DNA from: Luoshenia tenuis
GTDB lineage: Bacteria > Bacillota > Clostridia > Christensenellales > GCA-900066905
Direction of reading: 5' to 3'
NCBI RefSeq assembly: GCF_014384745.1
Contig: NZ_JACRSO010000001.1
Coordinates: forward strand, 434,001-498,000
Length of the DNA: 64,000 bases
The notes beneath the pieces were generated by a model. That model was not told where the DNA came from. It saw only the letters and a program-made list of their open reading frames with translations, and did no database searches. Made by a program: the position numbers and the translations under genes. Positions 8,469-15,777 of this stretch are shown one piece after another. Each line of letters opens with the position of its first letter. The stretch's first letter is position 1.

Positions 8469-8570
8469 CTTTTGCGTGTTGGTGTCCCACGCAAAAGCCG
8501 CGCCTACACGTTGGTGTCCCGTGCAGCGCGGCTAAAATTGTATTTTAAAGCTGTTGGTGTCCCAGCTTTA
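8469..8570 (-). ncRNA. Three tandem hairpins with an identical 9-nt loop in the scaffold gene leader
   Basis: Three perfect or near-perfect hairpins follow one another. Hairpin 1 (8469-8497) has a 10-bp stem, hairpin 2 (8497-8532) a 4-bp inner and 7-bp outer stem separated by a small internal loop, and hairpin 3 (8546-8570) an 8-bp stem. On the minus strand every loop reads GGACACCAA and every loop is closed by a G-C pair, while the stems differ completely. Identical loops on unrelated stems show selection for the RNA shape plus loop sequence. They lie in the 116 bases between the zinc-ribbon gene stop and the scaffold ATG, with no U tract. A binding site for a phage protein or a packaging or translation signal is inferred. 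Confidence 0.8.
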
Positions 8571-8572
8571 AT

Positions 8573-8770
8573 TCAGTTTTTGGGGCTTTCGAAAATCTTG
8601 TTTTCCTCTGTAAAAACCGTTTGTTTGTAGTTCTCGCAGTTACGGTTTTTGCAGGTCTTGTCTTGTTTCCGAATAACTGTCGTTGGCGTAAGCGGGCTTT
8701 GATCGCCACTTACCTCTAGGTAGGTCTTGGTGATCCTAAGCTCCGTTTGGCATTTGGGGCAAAGCTGCAT
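8573..8770 (-). CDS. Small zinc-ribbon protein
   Basis: 65 residues from the ATG at 8770, which has GGAGG upstream and overlaps the portal gene end. The sequence MQLCPKCQTELRITKT gives the first CxxC pair and KTCKNRNCENY the second, the arrangement of a zinc ribbon. Its partner is unknown; small zinc ribbons among head genes may bind nucleic acid or help packaging. The open frame extends upstream to 8896 but that part is a shadow of the portal gene. Confidence 0.65.
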   Translation of the reverse strand: MQLCPKCQTELRITKTYLEVSGDQSPLTPTTVIRKQDKTCKNRNCENYKQTVFTEENKIFESPKN

Positions 8771-10328
8771 CCGGCATTCCTCCAATCTGTTGTTCAGCCT
8801 GCATCTGTGCAAGCATTTCTTGTTGCATTTGCGATTGTTCCCACTTGGAAATAAGCTTCTGCTTCTTTGGGACATATCCATCAGGCATGATTTCAAGATA
8901 AGTTATCGGATCAGGTATAATCCCTTTGGTGTACAAATTATCCGCAGTCTGAACGTTCATCAGTTCCGACCAATAGGTGCTGGCTCCAACATCTACATTT
9001 AGCTGTAGCTCTAAATTTCCGATATTCGCAAAGTCAAAATCGACAAGGGACTTATTGCCGTTTTCATCATCAACGACGATTTGACGCACGCCAAAATTAA
9101 CGCGCATCACATCAATCAAAATTCGCACAACATCTTCCACGAACTGGTAGAAGCTCATCCGTTGCAATTCCAGGGGCATAGCGCTGGCCTTTTGTACCGC
9201 AATGATAGCGCTTGTGTTGTCCGGCCTGATATTACCCAGCGCAGCATCGGAAGCGCCCATCGTATCCCGCGTATAATCAATAACCTTATCCAGCATCATC
9301 ATTACCTGATTTGACATATCAGGCACATGGGTTGCAGACATTACCGCTACATTTGGGTCACCCTGAACCGGTATAGCCTCACCGACGCGGTTATTCCAGC
9401 CATCAGGCAGAAGCGATTGATTAAATACAACCTTCGGAAATGCGGTCTTTTTCACATGTTCCATGCCCATAGCAAAGAGCTTATTAATAAATATCTGGTT
9501 CGGGATAAGCCCCGTAATTGCTGCCTGCCCGTGGTAACTGTTTTTTACCTTTTCCCACGGCATCCACGCTACCGGGTAGAGTTTTAATCCAAGGTCAGTG
9601 TCCTCTTTTATCGTTGCTCCCTGTGTCGTTTTTACCGCGTGTATTGTACCGTTTTGCTTCCACAACTTTAAAAGCACAGTGATTTTGTTCGTATCTTCGT
9701 AGTCGCTTCCCAAAATCTGTGCATCCGTATTATCCGGTGTAATTGCATCTGTAGGAAGCCCGTTGCCCTCCGCTTCGTCCTTAACATCGTCAAGCATTTT
9801 GCGCATCGAAATAATGATATAGGGCTGCTTCTGTACATCGCATACCTGCGGATTCCCAAAAAGAATATTTGTATTGTCGATCAGCTCTATATCAATATCT
9901 CCGCCTACCCTATTCTCATCGGCCTGTTGCCCCGCCTCCGGGTCGAAATTGATATAAAAACAGCCGTCTCCATCGACGGCTGAGTTCCGAAGCATATCAC
10001 GGTTTTTGGCCTTCATTTTTGTATTTTCGATCACTTGCGAGATCGTTTGCGTAATCGTGGTGCCGACTAAATCGTCGTCATTCCCCACCGTCATGCGGGC
10101 CGAAACATCGTCCGAAACGATATTGGACAAGAAGTAAGCCACAACGCGTTTTAGAATATTCACTACCGGCTTGTCAAGGTCTGGGGCATTAACGCCTTCC
10201 CATTGTTTACCGATGAAAAAGTTTTCGTTCTGCTTCACCGTTTCGTACAACTCGATGTGGTTATTGTACGTTTTAAGGTGTTCATACTCGCTCCATACTT
10301 CTGCCGGAGCGGTTCTGATCTTCCTCAT
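8736..10328 (-). CDS. Portal protein (P22-like)
   Basis: 530 residues, the usual size for portals of short-tailed phages. It starts with an extended N-terminus (EYEHLKTYNNHIELYETVKQNENFFIGKQWEG), contains the helical core NTSAIIAVQKASAMPLELQR and FYQFVEDVVRILIDVMRVNFG, and ends with a Met/Gln-rich tail (QSQMQQEMLAQMQAEQQ) that can form the barrel helix. Twelve copies would form the DNA channel and dock the terminase. The ATG overlaps the stop of the upstream coiled-coil gene by one base. P22-like identity is inferred from size, core features and the neighbouring scaffold and coat genes. Confidence 0.88.
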   Translation of the reverse strand: MRKIRTAPAEVWSEYEHLKTYNNHIELYETVKQNENFFIGKQWEGVNAPDLDKPVVNILKRVVAYFLSNIVSDDVSARMTVGNDDDLVGTTITQTISQVIENTKMKAKNRDMLRNSAVDGDGCFYINFDPEAGQQADENRVGGDIDIELIDNTNILFGNPQVCDVQKQPYIIISMRKMLDDVKDEAEGNGLPTDAITPDNTDAQILGSDYEDTNKITVLLKLWKQNGTIHAVKTTQGATIKEDTDLGLKLYPVAWMPWEKVKNSYHGQAAITGLIPNQIFINKLFAMGMEHVKKTAFPKVVFNQSLLPDGWNNRVGEAIPVQGDPNVAVMSATHVPDMSNQVMMMLDKVIDYTRDTMGASDAALGNIRPDNTSAIIAVQKASAMPLELQRMSFYQFVEDVVRILIDVMRVNFGVRQIVVDDENGNKSLVDFDFANIGNLELQLNVDVGASTYWSELMNVQTADNLYTKGIIPDPITYLEIMPDGYVPKKQKLISKWEQSQMQQEMLAQMQAEQQIGGMPDAALPQMPNGA

Positions 10329-10516
10329 TATTCCTCTCCTTCGAGATTCTTCATTTGGGGAGTACCGTCATACGAAAACAGATTTTCGTACTGCTTTAGC
10401 ATCCTGATATTCTGCCGCAGATTGCTATTTTCCATTTTTAACCGTGCATTTTCTGCCTCCGCTTCGGCCAGTTTCACCCGTAGTTCGCCAATCTCTTTTC
10501 GCGCTCGTCCAAACAT
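10328..10516 (-). CDS. Short coiled-coil phage protein
   Basis: 62 residues from the ATG at 10516 (MFGRARKEIGELRVKLAEAE) behind AAAGGAGG. Almost the whole protein is a heptad-rich helix (VKLAEAEAENARLKMENSNL), followed by a short acidic end. It lies between large terminase and portal with overlaps on the portal side, so it may modulate packaging or portal assembly. No family recognised. Confidence 0.65.
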   Translation of the reverse strand: MFGRARKEIGELRVKLAEAEAENARLKMENSNLRQNIRMLKQYENLFSYDGTPQMKNLEGEE

Positions 10517-10529
10517 TTTATTTCCTCCT

Positions 10530-11864
10530 TTACGTTCCGAACGACAGGAAAGATTGAATATTATTCCGTGGCCTTTCCTCATCTTGAATTTTCGGTTTCG
10601 GTGTAGGCGACGGCCTGCCCGCTATGAAGTAGCGGATCGCATCCGGGCCGTGCGTGTGCTCGTGTGGCTCTGTGTCGCAGTCGTTCGGGTTGTTTTTATC
10701 GTGGATCAGTGCCGGTATATCCTCAATCAAATTGATACAGGTACTAAATATCCTAATCCCAGCTATCGTTTGTCCCAGCTCATCCTTGAAAGGATGCAGC
10801 CATTCCTTCATGGCATACCAACCTTGGACACGGTTATTACTGGCTTTAACAAGCGGAACACCATTCTCCGCGAAGGTATCAAAAACGCTCTTGCCCGTAT
10901 CCTGCCTGCGATTCATTAGATCGGGTGGCGCATACGTCGCGGTTATCCGCTCGTCTTTATCCGTCATTTCACGAATCATGCGTGCGGCATCTGGGATAAT
11001 AACATCCGGCTTGTGCAGTTCTTTATAAACATAAGCCCGCCCGTAAATATCAACCGCGATCCAATAGCACGCCAGCATATCAAGGCCATAGTCCAACGCC
11101 CTATATCTACGCCAGTGCGAAGGAATTTCAAACGGGGGCATAACATGGATACTGCGAGTGAATTCTCCAAAATACGCACCCTGGTTTACATCCCAATCCC
11201 CATCTTTTAACATGCGCCGATCATCTTCATTCAGATTATCTAGGCGTTGCAAGTATCCAGGGTCATTATTCATAAGAAAGATATTATCTGTTACCTTAGA
11301 CGGAATAAAAATTCTCGTGCCATTATTTGTTTTAAATTCCATATTAGCGGGAGATGGATCAATGAATCGTTTTTTTACCCATGTATGACCGACCCCACCG
11401 GGGTTTGTACTGCTCTTTACCTGTTTCGGAAAATCATTCGCGCCACGTACGCGGCTAAGCAAATAGATATACATGTGCTCTGGAAAGTGGGTCAATTCGT
11501 CAAAACGGATCACATCATACTCTGCACTTTGGTATCGGTATATATCTCGTTCAGTGTCGCAATAGCCGAAGTCGAATAGCGAACCATTGAAAAATACCCC
11601 CGCGTGTCTGGCCGCGTTATAACGGTATAAATTAGACGGATAGAGCTCCCGTGATACTCGAATCAAAGACATATCAAGTTCGGGAAAGGTGCGTCGCAAG
11701 ATCAGCTGCTTGCTCCCTGGATATTTCAGTGCAAACAAAAAAGCATCTATTAGCTGCCCATAGCTCTTACCGCCTCCCGCTGCGCCGCCGAACATAACCT
11801 CGTCGGCAGTGGCATTAATAAAGGCTTTCTGCTTCCTTGTAATCTTAAAATGAACAGTATCCAT
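10530..11864 (-). CDS. terL: Terminase large subunit
   Basis: 444 residues. The N-terminal ATPase has Walker A GGAAGGGKS (about residues 26-34), Walker B VIRFDE, and coupling motif SSTNPGG. The C-terminal RNase H-like nuclease starts at RALDYGLD, has the middle acid in ATYAPPDL and ends with the HGPDAIRYF helix. It packages DNA into the procapsid and cuts concatemers. The ATG at 11864 follows a GAGG sequence and lies two bases after the small subunit stop. All active-site motifs are intact, which supports a working packaging machine. Confidence 0.97.
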   Translation of the reverse strand: MDTVHFKITRKQKAFINATADEVMFGGAAGGGKSYGQLIDAFLFALKYPGSKQLILRRTFPELDMSLIRVSRELYPSNLYRYNAARHAGVFFNGSLFDFGYCDTERDIYRYQSAEYDVIRFDELTHFPEHMYIYLLSRVRGANDFPKQVKSSTNPGGVGHTWVKKRFIDPSPANMEFKTNNGTRIFIPSKVTDNIFLMNNDPGYLQRLDNLNEDDRRMLKDGDWDVNQGAYFGEFTRSIHVMPPFEIPSHWRRYRALDYGLDMLACYWIAVDIYGRAYVYKELHKPDVIIPDAARMIREMTDKDERITATYAPPDLMNRRQDTGKSVFDTFAENGVPLVKASNNRVQGWYAMKEWLHPFKDELGQTIAGIRIFSTCINLIEDIPALIHDKNNPNDCDTEPHEHTHGPDAIRYFIAGRPSPTPKPKIQDEERPRNNIQSFLSFGT

Positions 11865-11866
11865 TG

Positions 11867-12304
11867 TTACGCCTCATCCACGATCTCAATCTCAACTTTG
11901 AACTTATTATCCGGCTGCCCGCCGATATTAATATCCTGCTTTTCGGAATAACCAAAATTGTTGGTAAGGGTAAATTTGGCGCCGTTCACACCTTCCCGGT
12001 CATACAGTCGTTCGTTGTTATAGGCCTCAATGTGGAGGTTGCACCACGCCCAAACGTCTTTAAATTCGGGATATTCCCTATATTTGCGGATCCCATCCTT
12101 GCTAGAAAAGCCCATATATAAGGCCATCCCCGCCTGATTGGGGGGCTTAGGGGATACTTCATAGACGATTCCAAACTTCCCTATCACCGGATTTCCGTCT
12201 GCATCCAGCATAGGCACACCGTTTTCGCAAAGGTCAAAATACTCTTGCGCTTTAGCTTTAAATTCTTCCGGTGTTTTGTACAGCTTACTCTTACCTTTTG
12301 CCAT
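11867..12304 (-). CDS. terS: Terminase small subunit
   Basis: 145 residues from the ATG at 12304 (MAKGKSKLYKTPEEFK) behind AAGGAGTTATT; an upstream in-frame Met lacks a ribosome binding site. Contains YKTPEEFKAKAQEYFDLCE, a helical segment SKDGIRKYREYPEFKDVWAW, and a C-terminal acidic end. Sequence style and the place directly before terL match the small subunits that recognise the pac or cos site and regulate the large subunit. Confidence 0.9.
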   Translation of the reverse strand: MAKGKSKLYKTPEEFKAKAQEYFDLCENGVPMLDADGNPVIGKFGIVYEVSPKPPNQAGMALYMGFSSKDGIRKYREYPEFKDVWAWCNLHIEAYNNERLYDREGVNGAKFTLTNNFGYSEKQDINIGGQPDNKFKVEIEIVDEA

Positions 12305-12378
12305 AATAACTCCTTTCCGCGTTCGCACTCCCTACCCCTGTGCCAATTTCATAAACGCGAATCCCACTAGCCCATCTT

Positions 12379-13161
12379 TTATACTTCTTCTGCTGTAAAA
12401 GCTATCCGCTTTCGACTGCCGTATAGCTTCAATCGTTGTATCTCTGTGCATGCAAACGGTTGGTACTCTGCTCGCTGTGCATACCCGCCATACTTGGTAA
12501 ATGGAGGACACACTACCTGCCTGTAGGGTGCCAATATAACTTTGTCGTTGCGTAAATCCAGCTTGATCTTTGATCTTGGCTTATAATCTGGCGTGTGCGT
12601 GTGCCCTGAAATAATCACGTCTGCGCCATCCACACCAGCGGCCCATTTATCGTGCTTGTTTTGCGTTGCACCGTGTACGGTAACAACTCCGTACACTACA
12701 GGCTTGCTGTGGTTCTTGACCGTTTTTCCAAGTGATAGCTTCATGTAGCACGCATCTTGCCTATATAGGTGCCCTATACGCCACCAACACATCACGTCGT
12801 ACAGCGGGTCATTGTCAACCTCTCTTACGTTGCGGTAACAGTGGTTACCCCCGTTTGCGCACAGGATTTTCCCAGCTTCTGCAATAGGCCGCAAGCTCTC
12901 GTAAAGATATTCCTTTTGATCTCGTGGCCGCATTACTTCTTCGTATACGTTGGTTTTACTGCTCTTGATTCCGTTGTTGAGCATATCTCCGGCCATTACC
13001 ACATAGCCCAGACTATCGGATAAAACGACGCCCAGCCATGTTTTAAAAAGGCTTTCATCGAACTCTGCGCTACCGATATGAGCATCAGCTATCGGATATA
13101 TATTGACATATGGAACATCCGCCGATAACCGATGAATAATCATTTTATCGCTACTGTACAA
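12379..13161 (-). CDS. Phage metallophosphoesterase
   Basis: 260 residues from a TTG at 13161, chosen because GGGAGG sits seven bases upstream and a terminator-like hairpin lies just before it. Calcineurin-like motifs are complete: PIADAHIGS (D-x-H), VMAGDMLN (GD), CANGGNHC (GNH), VTVHGAT and SGHTHTPDY (GHxH). It may be a DNA or RNA phosphatase or nuclease, such as an SbcD- or MPE-type enzyme. It stands between the late regulator and terminase, where phages often carry such enzymes. The exact substrate cannot be read from sequence. Confidence 0.85.
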   Translation of the reverse strand: MYSSDKMIIHRLSADVPYVNIYPIADAHIGSAEFDESLFKTWLGVVLSDSLGYVVMAGDMLNNGIKSSKTNVYEEVMRPRDQKEYLYESLRPIAEAGKILCANGGNHCYRNVREVDNDPLYDVMCWWRIGHLYRQDACYMKLSLGKTVKNHSKPVVYGVVTVHGATQNKHDKWAAGVDGADVIISGHTHTPDYKPRSKIKLDLRNDKVILAPYRQVVCPPFTKYGGYAQRAEYQPFACTEIQRLKLYGSRKRIAFTAEEV

Positions 13162-13190
13162 CGCTTCGCCTCCCGAAAGGTACGAAAAAA

Positions 13191-13212
13191 GCAGCATCGT
13201 TTTTGATGCCGC
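13191..13212 (-). terminator. Terminator-like hairpin before the metallophosphoesterase gene
   Basis: On the minus strand GCGGCATC pairs with GATGCTGC (one G-T pair) around a short A-rich loop, followed by TTTTTT. It could end the early transcript that includes the sigma-like regulator, so that the packaging genes need their own or read-through transcription. Confidence 0.65.
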
Positions 13213-13278
13213 TTCTTCCGTGGGATTTTCTTCTGTTGGGCTTTTTTTATTTTACCCTTGTCGCGCCCTACGACAAGA

Positions 13279-13353
13279 TCATCTCATCCCAGCTGAGTTT
13301 TGCGAGGGGTATAATTCACGCTAAATACAAGGCCTAATTTCCGGAAAGCTCAT
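13279..13353 (-). pseudogene. Possible remnant of a small phage gene (MS..IRPC family), internal deletion
   Basis: On the minus strand an ATG at 13353 reads MSFPEIRPCI, then TAG, then RELYPSQNSAGMR and TGA in the same frame. From memory, many phages of Clostridia carry a short protein opening MS-x-IRPC-[IL]-V-N and closing with a PSQI-like end next to the late regulator. Here the start and end seem to be joined with the middle missing and a stop at the junction. No ribosome binding site is seen. The assignment rests on recollection of the family and is tentative. Confidence 0.3.
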
Positions 13354-13393
13354 GATAGTGAGCGCCGTACTTTGTTGGCCGGATTAACAAATT

Positions 13394-13434
13394 GCGGTCT
13401 GCCGGGCGGAGGGTGAGCACCCGGCATGAACCGC
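13394..13434. ncRNA. Conserved-looking stem-loop between regulator and packaging genes
   Basis: A two-part stem: GCGGT with ACCGC, an internal loop, then GCCGGG with CCCGGC and a 13-base loop. A second structure lies beside it (TAAT and CCGG arms at 13335-13344 and 13380-13387 around a GCTCA/TGAGC hairpin). The whole interval 13280-13440 has no convincing gene. It may hold a structured RNA or a packaging site; the strand is not clear. Confidence 0.4.
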
Positions 13435-13482
13435 CTAGAGAAAGGAGAGAATCATGAAACATGACCACTTTGCCTGTTTACA

Positions 13483-13908
13483 CTATACCACATTGCCTGT
13501 CGTTATTTGTCTATCTCTTTCTGTTTCTGCGCGAATAATTTTATCAATAACTTTTCTATCGCTATAATTACATTTTCGCGCAACTTCCTCCATAGTTAAG
13601 CACCCCATAAAATATAATCGCATGACTTTCCTGTGGTTTGGATTTTCTATGGATTCAATAAACCATTCAATCTGCGAGGCTTGTTCCTCTGCGGCTTTTA
13701 CTTGCTTGCACAGCTTTTCTCTTGTGTCTACAAGCTCCGCAATTAGTCCCGCCATTTTATCGCCGCTTTTCCCGTGGCTTATAATTGCCGTATCGAGTGG
13801 AACCGGCGTAACGCGCTCCAAAGCAGCCGTGATTTCATCAATTCTACCTTTGAGATTGTTTATAGCTGCCTGTTTATCCCGATACGACATTAAGGTGTGC
13901 TTGTCCAT
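13483..13908 (-). CDS. Late-gene regulator, sigma-70 region 4-like (DUF1492/ArpU type)
   Basis: 141 residues. An N-terminal coiled coil (AINNLKGRIDEITAALERV and a second helix REKLCKQVKAAEEQASQIE) leads to a C-terminal helix-turn-helix HRKVMRLYFMGCLTMEEVARK followed by CNYSDRKVIDKIIRAE, the pattern of sigma region 4. Proteins of this shape at the early/late border of phages of Bacillota activate late transcription. The packaging genes begin just downstream, fitting that role. The N-terminus is MDKHTLMSYRDKQ. Confidence 0.8.
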   Translation of the reverse strand: MDKHTLMSYRDKQAAINNLKGRIDEITAALERVTPVPLDTAIISHGKSGDKMAGLIAELVDTREKLCKQVKAAEEQASQIEWFIESIENPNHRKVMRLYFMGCLTMEEVARKCNYSDRKVIDKIIRAETERDRQITTGNVV

Positions 13909-13931
13909 ATGTTCCCCCTAGTCAAGTCTAA

Positions 13932-14090
13932 CTACTTATTATCCCGTGCCATCATATCGCAGATAAAAGCCATGTTACACGCCATGTGCTTGTAGTGTCG
14001 CAGCCCGCTCTCATCATCCGTGCTTGCCGGATCGGCCACAAAAGCCAGCATGTGCCGGTACAGGGCGTCGATGTACCGCTGCAACTCCAA
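13932..14090 (-). CDS. Short phage protein, probable TTG start or 3' part of a frameshifted gene
   Basis: 52 residues from the TTG at 14090 (MELQRYIDALYRHMLAFVAD), with AGG six bases upstream. Composition and the clean helical sequence, with SGLRHYKHMACNMAFICDMM near its end, look like a true protein, unlike the overlapping frame at 13952. It overlaps the 3' end of that frame completely. It is either a separate gene or the true continuation of a gene fused by deletion or frameshift. Confidence 0.55.
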   Translation of the reverse strand: MELQRYIDALYRHMLAFVADPASTDDESGLRHYKHMACNMAFICDMMARDNK

Positions 14091-14182
14091 ATTGTTCCTG
14101 CCTCAGGGAAAAGGCTCGGGTAGTGCTCGTGTAAATAATTGTCTGTAAACCGCACCTTATCTCCAACCTTAAACGTGTTCAT
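13952..14182 (-). CDS. Small phage protein, probably truncated or frameshifted after about residue 31
   Basis: The first 31 residues (MNTFKVGDKVRFTDNYLHEH, then YPSLFPEAGTI) look like a conserved small phage protein with a KOW/SH3-like start. After that the frame becomes Ser/Thr/Cys/Trp-rich and low quality (CSGTSTPCTGTCWLLW), while another frame becomes good coding sequence (13932-14090). This suggests that the original C-terminus was lost by deletion or frameshift. The start ATG overlaps the upstream gene by 14 bases. Confidence 0.5.
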   Translation of the reverse strand: MNTFKVGDKVRFTDNYLHEHYPSLFPEAGTIWSCSGTSTPCTGTCWLLWPIRQARMMRAGCDTTSTWRVTWLLSAI

Positions 14183-14390
14183 CGTTCTTGCCTCCCCCGT
14201 TCTGTATCGCGATTTTTATACAGGCTATAGCCACCCAGTGATGCCGCATCTTGGCGCCCAGCGCCGACATTTCCTCGACTGTAGCGTTTCGCGTTACGGC
14301 CTGTTTTGCGTGTTTAATGGCCTGTTCAAGTTGCTTTTTATAAAAAGCTAGGCTTTCTTCTAGGTCGTATCCTTCAAGATTGGGATTCAT
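14169..14390 (-). CDS. Small helical phage protein
   Basis: 73 residues from the ATG at 14390 (MNPNLEGYDLEESLAFYKKQ), preceded by GGGAGGG. Mostly alpha-helical, with ESLAFYKKQLEQAIKHAKQA and KMRHHWVAIACIKIAIQ. The ATGA overlap with the upstream 49-residue gene suggests translational coupling. Function unknown. Confidence 0.65.
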   Translation of the reverse strand: MNPNLEGYDLEESLAFYKKQLEQAIKHAKQAVTRNATVEEMSALGAKMRHHWVAIACIKIAIQNGGGKNDEHV

Positions 14391-14536
14391 TTGCCTATTC
14401 CCTCCCACTCGTCGCAAGTGTCATCATGCCCCGTCCAGTCTGCACAGTTATCGCTTTTATCGTTTACGCAGACCCATCCGTCCGATATGTCCTCGTGTTT
14501 ATGCCACTTGCACGTGCCGCATATTTGCTTATTCAT
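14387..14536 (-). CDS. Small Cys-rich phage protein
   Basis: 49 residues from the ATG at 14536 with GGAGGTG upstream: MNKQICGTCKWHKHEDISDG then WVCVNDKSDNCADW and TCDEWEG. Six cysteines, starting with the CGTCKWH pair, suggest a small zinc-binding protein of the type carried by many phages. Start overlaps the upstream release-factor gene; the stop overlaps the next start (ATGA). Function unknown. Confidence 0.65.
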   Translation of the reverse strand: MNKQICGTCKWHKHEDISDGWVCVNDKSDNCADWTGHDDTCDEWEGIGK

Positions 14537-14900
14537 CGCCCTGCACCTCCGCCTCGTCGATCCATCTTTCGTTGTGCCTTATCTCCACGCGGATATTTTT
14601 CATATCTGCTTCTACCTTAGCTTCGATTTCATCCATATACCCCATCTGTCTAGCTACCTCAAATCTATGCCAAGTCTTAAATAGAGGTTTTTCAACAAGA
14701 CGCTCAAATGCTTTCTTCCGATTCTGTTCAAAACTTCGTTCTTCTTGACATTCCGACACAGCTCCACTTGCCTGGTGGATTATTCGACACGCGGACATGG
14801 TTTTGTTTCGCTTTTGTCCGCCTTTTCCGCTCCCCTTGAACGGCTGAACGATAAAATCCCCGTTATCTTTACTGAGAGTAAATAATAGTTCTTTACCCAT
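14529..14900 (-). CDS. Peptide-chain release factor-like protein (GGQ domain only)
   Basis: 123 residues from the ATG at 14900 with GGAGGTG upstream. Residues about 22-34 read KGSGKGGQKRNKT, the GGQ loop (Gly27-Gly28-Gln29) that triggers peptidyl-tRNA hydrolysis in class I release factors, followed by the helical RF-1 core and a basic, helical C-terminus. The stop-codon-recognising domains are absent, so it resembles ArfB- or PrfH-like rescue factors rather than RF1/RF2. It may free stalled ribosomes during infection. Lies in an operon of small early genes. Confidence 0.8.
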   Translation of the reverse strand: MGKELLFTLSKDNGDFIVQPFKGSGKGGQKRNKTMSACRIIHQASGAVSECQEERSFEQNRKKAFERLVEKPLFKTWHRFEVARQMGYMDEIEAKVEADMKNIRVEIRHNERWIDEAEVQGDE

Positions 14901-14904
14901 TTTG

Positions 14905-15189
14905 TTACACCTCCATCCTCGCCCCACAGTGTGGACAGAAATCCCAACGTCCTTCTTTCCTTCTCCCACACTCTGAACATACCTTAGTGTGGGAATGTTT
15001 GCGGAAGTACGGCTGCTCAACTGCATCTACCCACCGCCCCACCGGTCGCAGGCTCTCCGGGTCGATGGTGGGTTGCCTCTCGATTACCCTTTTAACGCAG
15101 TAGATTGCACTCGCAGGAGTATTAAAACCAAGAAGTCCAAGCATTGCGCCTATCTCTTTGTGTAGAAAATCCGCATCAATCAACCTCAT
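14905..15189 (-). CDS. Small phage protein with C-terminal zinc ribbon
   Basis: 94 residues from the ATG at 15189, GGAGGGG upstream. Starts MRLIDADFLHKEIG, a widespread phage protein opening, and ends with a zinc ribbon (KVCSECGRRK ... WDFCPHCGARMEV). The middle carries RQPTIDPESLRPVGRWV, typical of this family. Function is not known; the zinc end suggests nucleic-acid or protein binding. ATGA overlap with the gene upstream. Confidence 0.75.
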   Translation of the reverse strand: MRLIDADFLHKEIGAMLGLLGFNTPASAIYCVKRVIERQPTIDPESLRPVGRWVDAVEQPYFRKHSHTKVCSECGRRKEGRWDFCPHCGARMEV

Positions 15190-15464
15190 CTTTCTCCCCT
15201 CCGTTCTCCGTAGCTGCAATAGTCGTTTTCAAGCGGTAACATTCTTCCAACTAAAAAGTATCCGCTCTCCGCAAGAGGACACCCATGTTTGTCCCCAAAC
15301 CAGATGCAATCCTTACACTGCACCACAGGCACAGCGTCAACGGAAGGTGCCGCTTTGATAATCTTTATTGCGCTGTTCCATCCGTCTGCATAAGCCGGAT
15401 TTTCAAACACTTCTCGATTTGCCTCTCCTATTCCAAGCGCAGTTCTATCGATTAAATCAGCCAT
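15186..15464 (-). CDS. Small Cys-containing phage protein
   Basis: 92 residues from the ATG at 15464 with AAGGAGGG upstream. Starts MADLIDRTALGIGEANREVF and has the segment AAPSVDAVPVVQCKDCIWFG, followed by CPLAESGYF and CSYGERRG. The PSVDAVPVVQCKDC piece is common in phage proteins of Clostridia related to the MRLIDAD family. Two Cys pairs suggest zinc binding. Role unknown. Confidence 0.7.
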   Translation of the reverse strand: MADLIDRTALGIGEANREVFENPAYADGWNSAIKIIKAAPSVDAVPVVQCKDCIWFGDKHGCPLAESGYFLVGRMLPLENDYCSYGERRGER

Positions 15465-15777
15465 CTTCCGCGCCCTCCTTAATCCCGCGCCATTGCCAGT
15501 TGCTATAATTATGATTAATACACATTTTATGAAGACAATCTGGCTTGAAGCGAAACTTGCATGCTTCACATCCACAACAAATTCTTAGGTCAGTAATTGC
15601 CGCATCCCGCTCATGCTTTAGCTGCTCGATCTCGGCTTTTAGCGCATCCCGCTCATGCATTGCATCAATCGCGTAATCTATAGCATCGCTCAGATTGTAT
15701 ATGTCTGGGCACGTATCCCCTAGATAGTACCACCACTCGCCGTCCGTTAAAATTTTAATCGCATCTTGTTTTCTCAT
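15457..15777 (-). CDS. Phage protein, coiled coil plus Cys cluster (paralogue of 15755-16066)
   Basis: 106 residues. A helical start (MRKQDAIKILTDGEWWYYLG) and a coiled coil (HERDALKAEIEQLKHERDAA) lead to a Cys-rich part ICCGCEACKFRFKPDC and the end WQWRGIKEGAEDG. The next gene upstream has the same plan and nearly the same ending (WQWRGLEEG), so the two arose by duplication. Function unknown. Confidence 0.65.
   Translation of the reverse strand: MRKQDAIKILTDGEWWYYLGDTCPDIYNLSDAIDYAIDAMHERDALKAEIEQLKHERDAAITDLRICCGCEACKFRFKPDCLHKMCINHNYSNWQWRGIKEGAEDG

Noticed and set aside
13454..13567. 37-codon plus-strand ORF with a good ribosome binding site, hydrophobic end
   Set aside because: It overlaps the 3' end of the sigma-like regulator on the other strand, has an Arg in the hydrophobic stretch and no sequence I recognise as a toxin; kept only as part of the finding on this block.
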